A stretch of 64,000 nt of DNA, from contig NZ_WBZD01000021.1 of the NCBI RefSeq assembly GCF_009720365.1, positions 124,001 to 188,000 of the forward strand, given 5' to 3'. A model generated the notes under the pieces. It made no database searches and was not told the origin of the DNA. It saw nothing but the letters and a program-made list of their open reading frames with translations. Position 1 is the stretch's first letter, and the number at the start of each line of letters is the position of its first letter. The translations under genes and the position numbers were made by a program. The DNA is from Catellatospora paridis. GTDB lineage: Bacteria > Actinomycetota > Actinomycetes > Mycobacteriales > Micromonosporaceae. Shown here one piece after another: positions 63,268 to 64,000 of this stretch.

Positions 63268-64000
63268 ATGCACACACCTGTGATAACCACGCTGGTGAAG
63301 GGTGTACCCACGCCCGAACATCTCGCCAGGGTGCAGAGCACCCTGCCTGCCAACGGCACCGCCCCGTTGAAGATCGCGATGGTGGCGCCGCCCTACTTCG
63401 ACGTGCCACCGGCCGCGTACGGGGGGATCGAGGCGGTTCTCGCAGACCTGTCCAACGCGCTGGTCGACCTGGGGCACCGGGTGACCGTGATCGGCGCCGG
63501 TCGGGATGGCACGAAAGCAAGGTTCTGGCAGGTGTGGGAACGGGCCGTGCCGGAACGGCTGGGTGAGCCCGGACCCGAGATCATCTACGCCACGCTCACC
63601 CGCCGGGTGGTGGAGAGCATGGCCGCCGCGGGCGAGGTCGACGTGGTCCACGACCACACCTTCGCCGGGCCGCTCAACGCCCCCGCGTACGACGCGATGG
63701 GCCTGCCCACGATCGCCACGGTGCACGGTCCGGTCGACTCGGAGCTGCGTGGCTACTACCAGACCCTGGACCGAGACCTGTCCCTGGTCGGCATCAGCCA
63801 GCGGCAGCGCTCGCTGGCCCCGGAGCTGAACTGGATCGGGGTCGTGCACAACGGGCTGCGCCCGCAGGACTGGCCGTTCCAGCGGGAGAAGAAGGACTAC
63901 GCGCTGTTCCTGGGCCGTTTCAACGCCGACAAGGGCGCGCACACCGCGGTGCTCGCGGCGCACGAGGCGGGGCTGCCGCTGATCCTGGCCGGCAAGTGTG
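63268..64000 (+). CDS. Glycosyltransferase family 4 protein (5' part)
   Basis: The window ends after 244 codons, before the C-terminal catalytic half. The visible N-terminal Rossmann domain carries LKIAMVAPPYFDVPPAAYGGIEAVLADLSNALVDLGHRVTV, the GT4/GT-B signature, then DVVHDHTFAG and a switch (YALFLGRFNADKGAHTAVLA) where the C-terminal domain begins. Function: transfer of a sugar from a nucleotide donor; acceptor unknown. Incomplete in the window, not truncated by the organism. Confidence 0.85.
   Translation, partial: MHTPVITTLVKGVPTPEHLARVQSTLPANGTAPLKIAMVAPPYFDVPPAAYGGIEAVLADLSNALVDLGHRVTVIGAGRDGTKARFWQVWERAVPERLGEPGPEIIYATLTRRVVESMAAAGEVDVVHDHTFAGPLNAPAYDAMGLPTIATVHGPVDSELRGYYQTLDRDLSLVGISQRQRSLAPELNWIGVVHNGLRPQDWPFQREKKDYALFLGRFNADKGAHTAVLAAHEAGLPLILAGKC

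Overview
The window is high-GC actinobacterial DNA with frequent GTG starts, many four-base start/stop overlaps and F420-type oxidoreductases. Together with the secreted glycan-active enzymes and an AAGGGCACCTTC-type hairpin behind one gene, this points to a Micromonosporaceae-like soil actinomycete (an inference from gene content; no rRNA marker is present). I see no rRNA, tRNA, CRISPR array, transposase, integrase or prophage.

Layout. 1-9.1 kb: the distal part of an mce (lipid/sterol-type uptake) operon, with the tail of a YrbE permease, a complete YrbE permease, six MCE proteins in the canonical A-F order (E is a lipoprotein) and two Mce-associated membrane proteins; a GAP-family membrane protein follows. 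9.8-16 kb: a GT8 glycosyltransferase, a DUF72 protein, metG, a GT2 glycosyltransferase with an unusual C-terminal half, an F420-type small oxidoreductase and a secreted crystallin-like protein. 16.1-21.3 kb: a large secreted GH81 beta-1,3-glucanase behind two LacI-type operators, a dienelactone hydrolase and an AlkZ-related protein. 21.7-23.6 kb: two tiny genes and a polytopic membrane protein. 23.6-31.2 kb: an amino-sugar island with an RpiR-type regulator, a SIS-domain protein, an NgcEFG-type ABC importer, a secreted GH16-like enzyme with a chitin-binding-type module, and an N-acetylglucosamine-kinase-like protein. 31.2-35.9 kb: an ArsR-like regulator with twin operators and its MFS exporter, an AraC regulator with a VOC protein, and an LLM oxidoreductase. 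36-38.3 kb: a secreted glycine-rich, Ig-like, choice-of-anchor-P-like protein. 39-45.4 kb: Tex, an alpha/beta hydrolase with a TetR-type operator, an MFS pump and a multicopper oxidase. 45.5-51.2 kb: an AlkZ-family DNA glycosylase, an amidase, an EcsC protein and a LacI regulator next to a CE1 esterase-CBM2 gene that carries a LacI-type operator. 51.3-64 kb: a sigma-factor remnant, CutA, a DHA2 MFS pump, a drug-resistance-type UvrA paralogue, a Spo0M-like protein, a flavin reductase, a GlxA-type regulator divergent from an MFS transporter, and the start of a GT4 glycosyltransferase.

How the genes work together. The common theme is glycan foraging. GH81, the GH16-like enzyme and the CE1-CBM2 enzyme are exported and attack polymers outside the cell; NgcEFG and the kinase take in and phosphorylate amino sugars; local LacI- and RpiR-type switches probably gate these steps. 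The mce operon would add lipid import.

The most unusual signal is non-coding. A 65-bp palindrome with a constant 17-nt loop occurs three times at gene ends (11.7, 39.0 and 60.7 kb). A second, unrelated 79-bp palindrome, also with a 17-nt loop, occurs twice (21.4 and 58.7 kb). Both look like dispersed repeat families rather than ordinary terminators.
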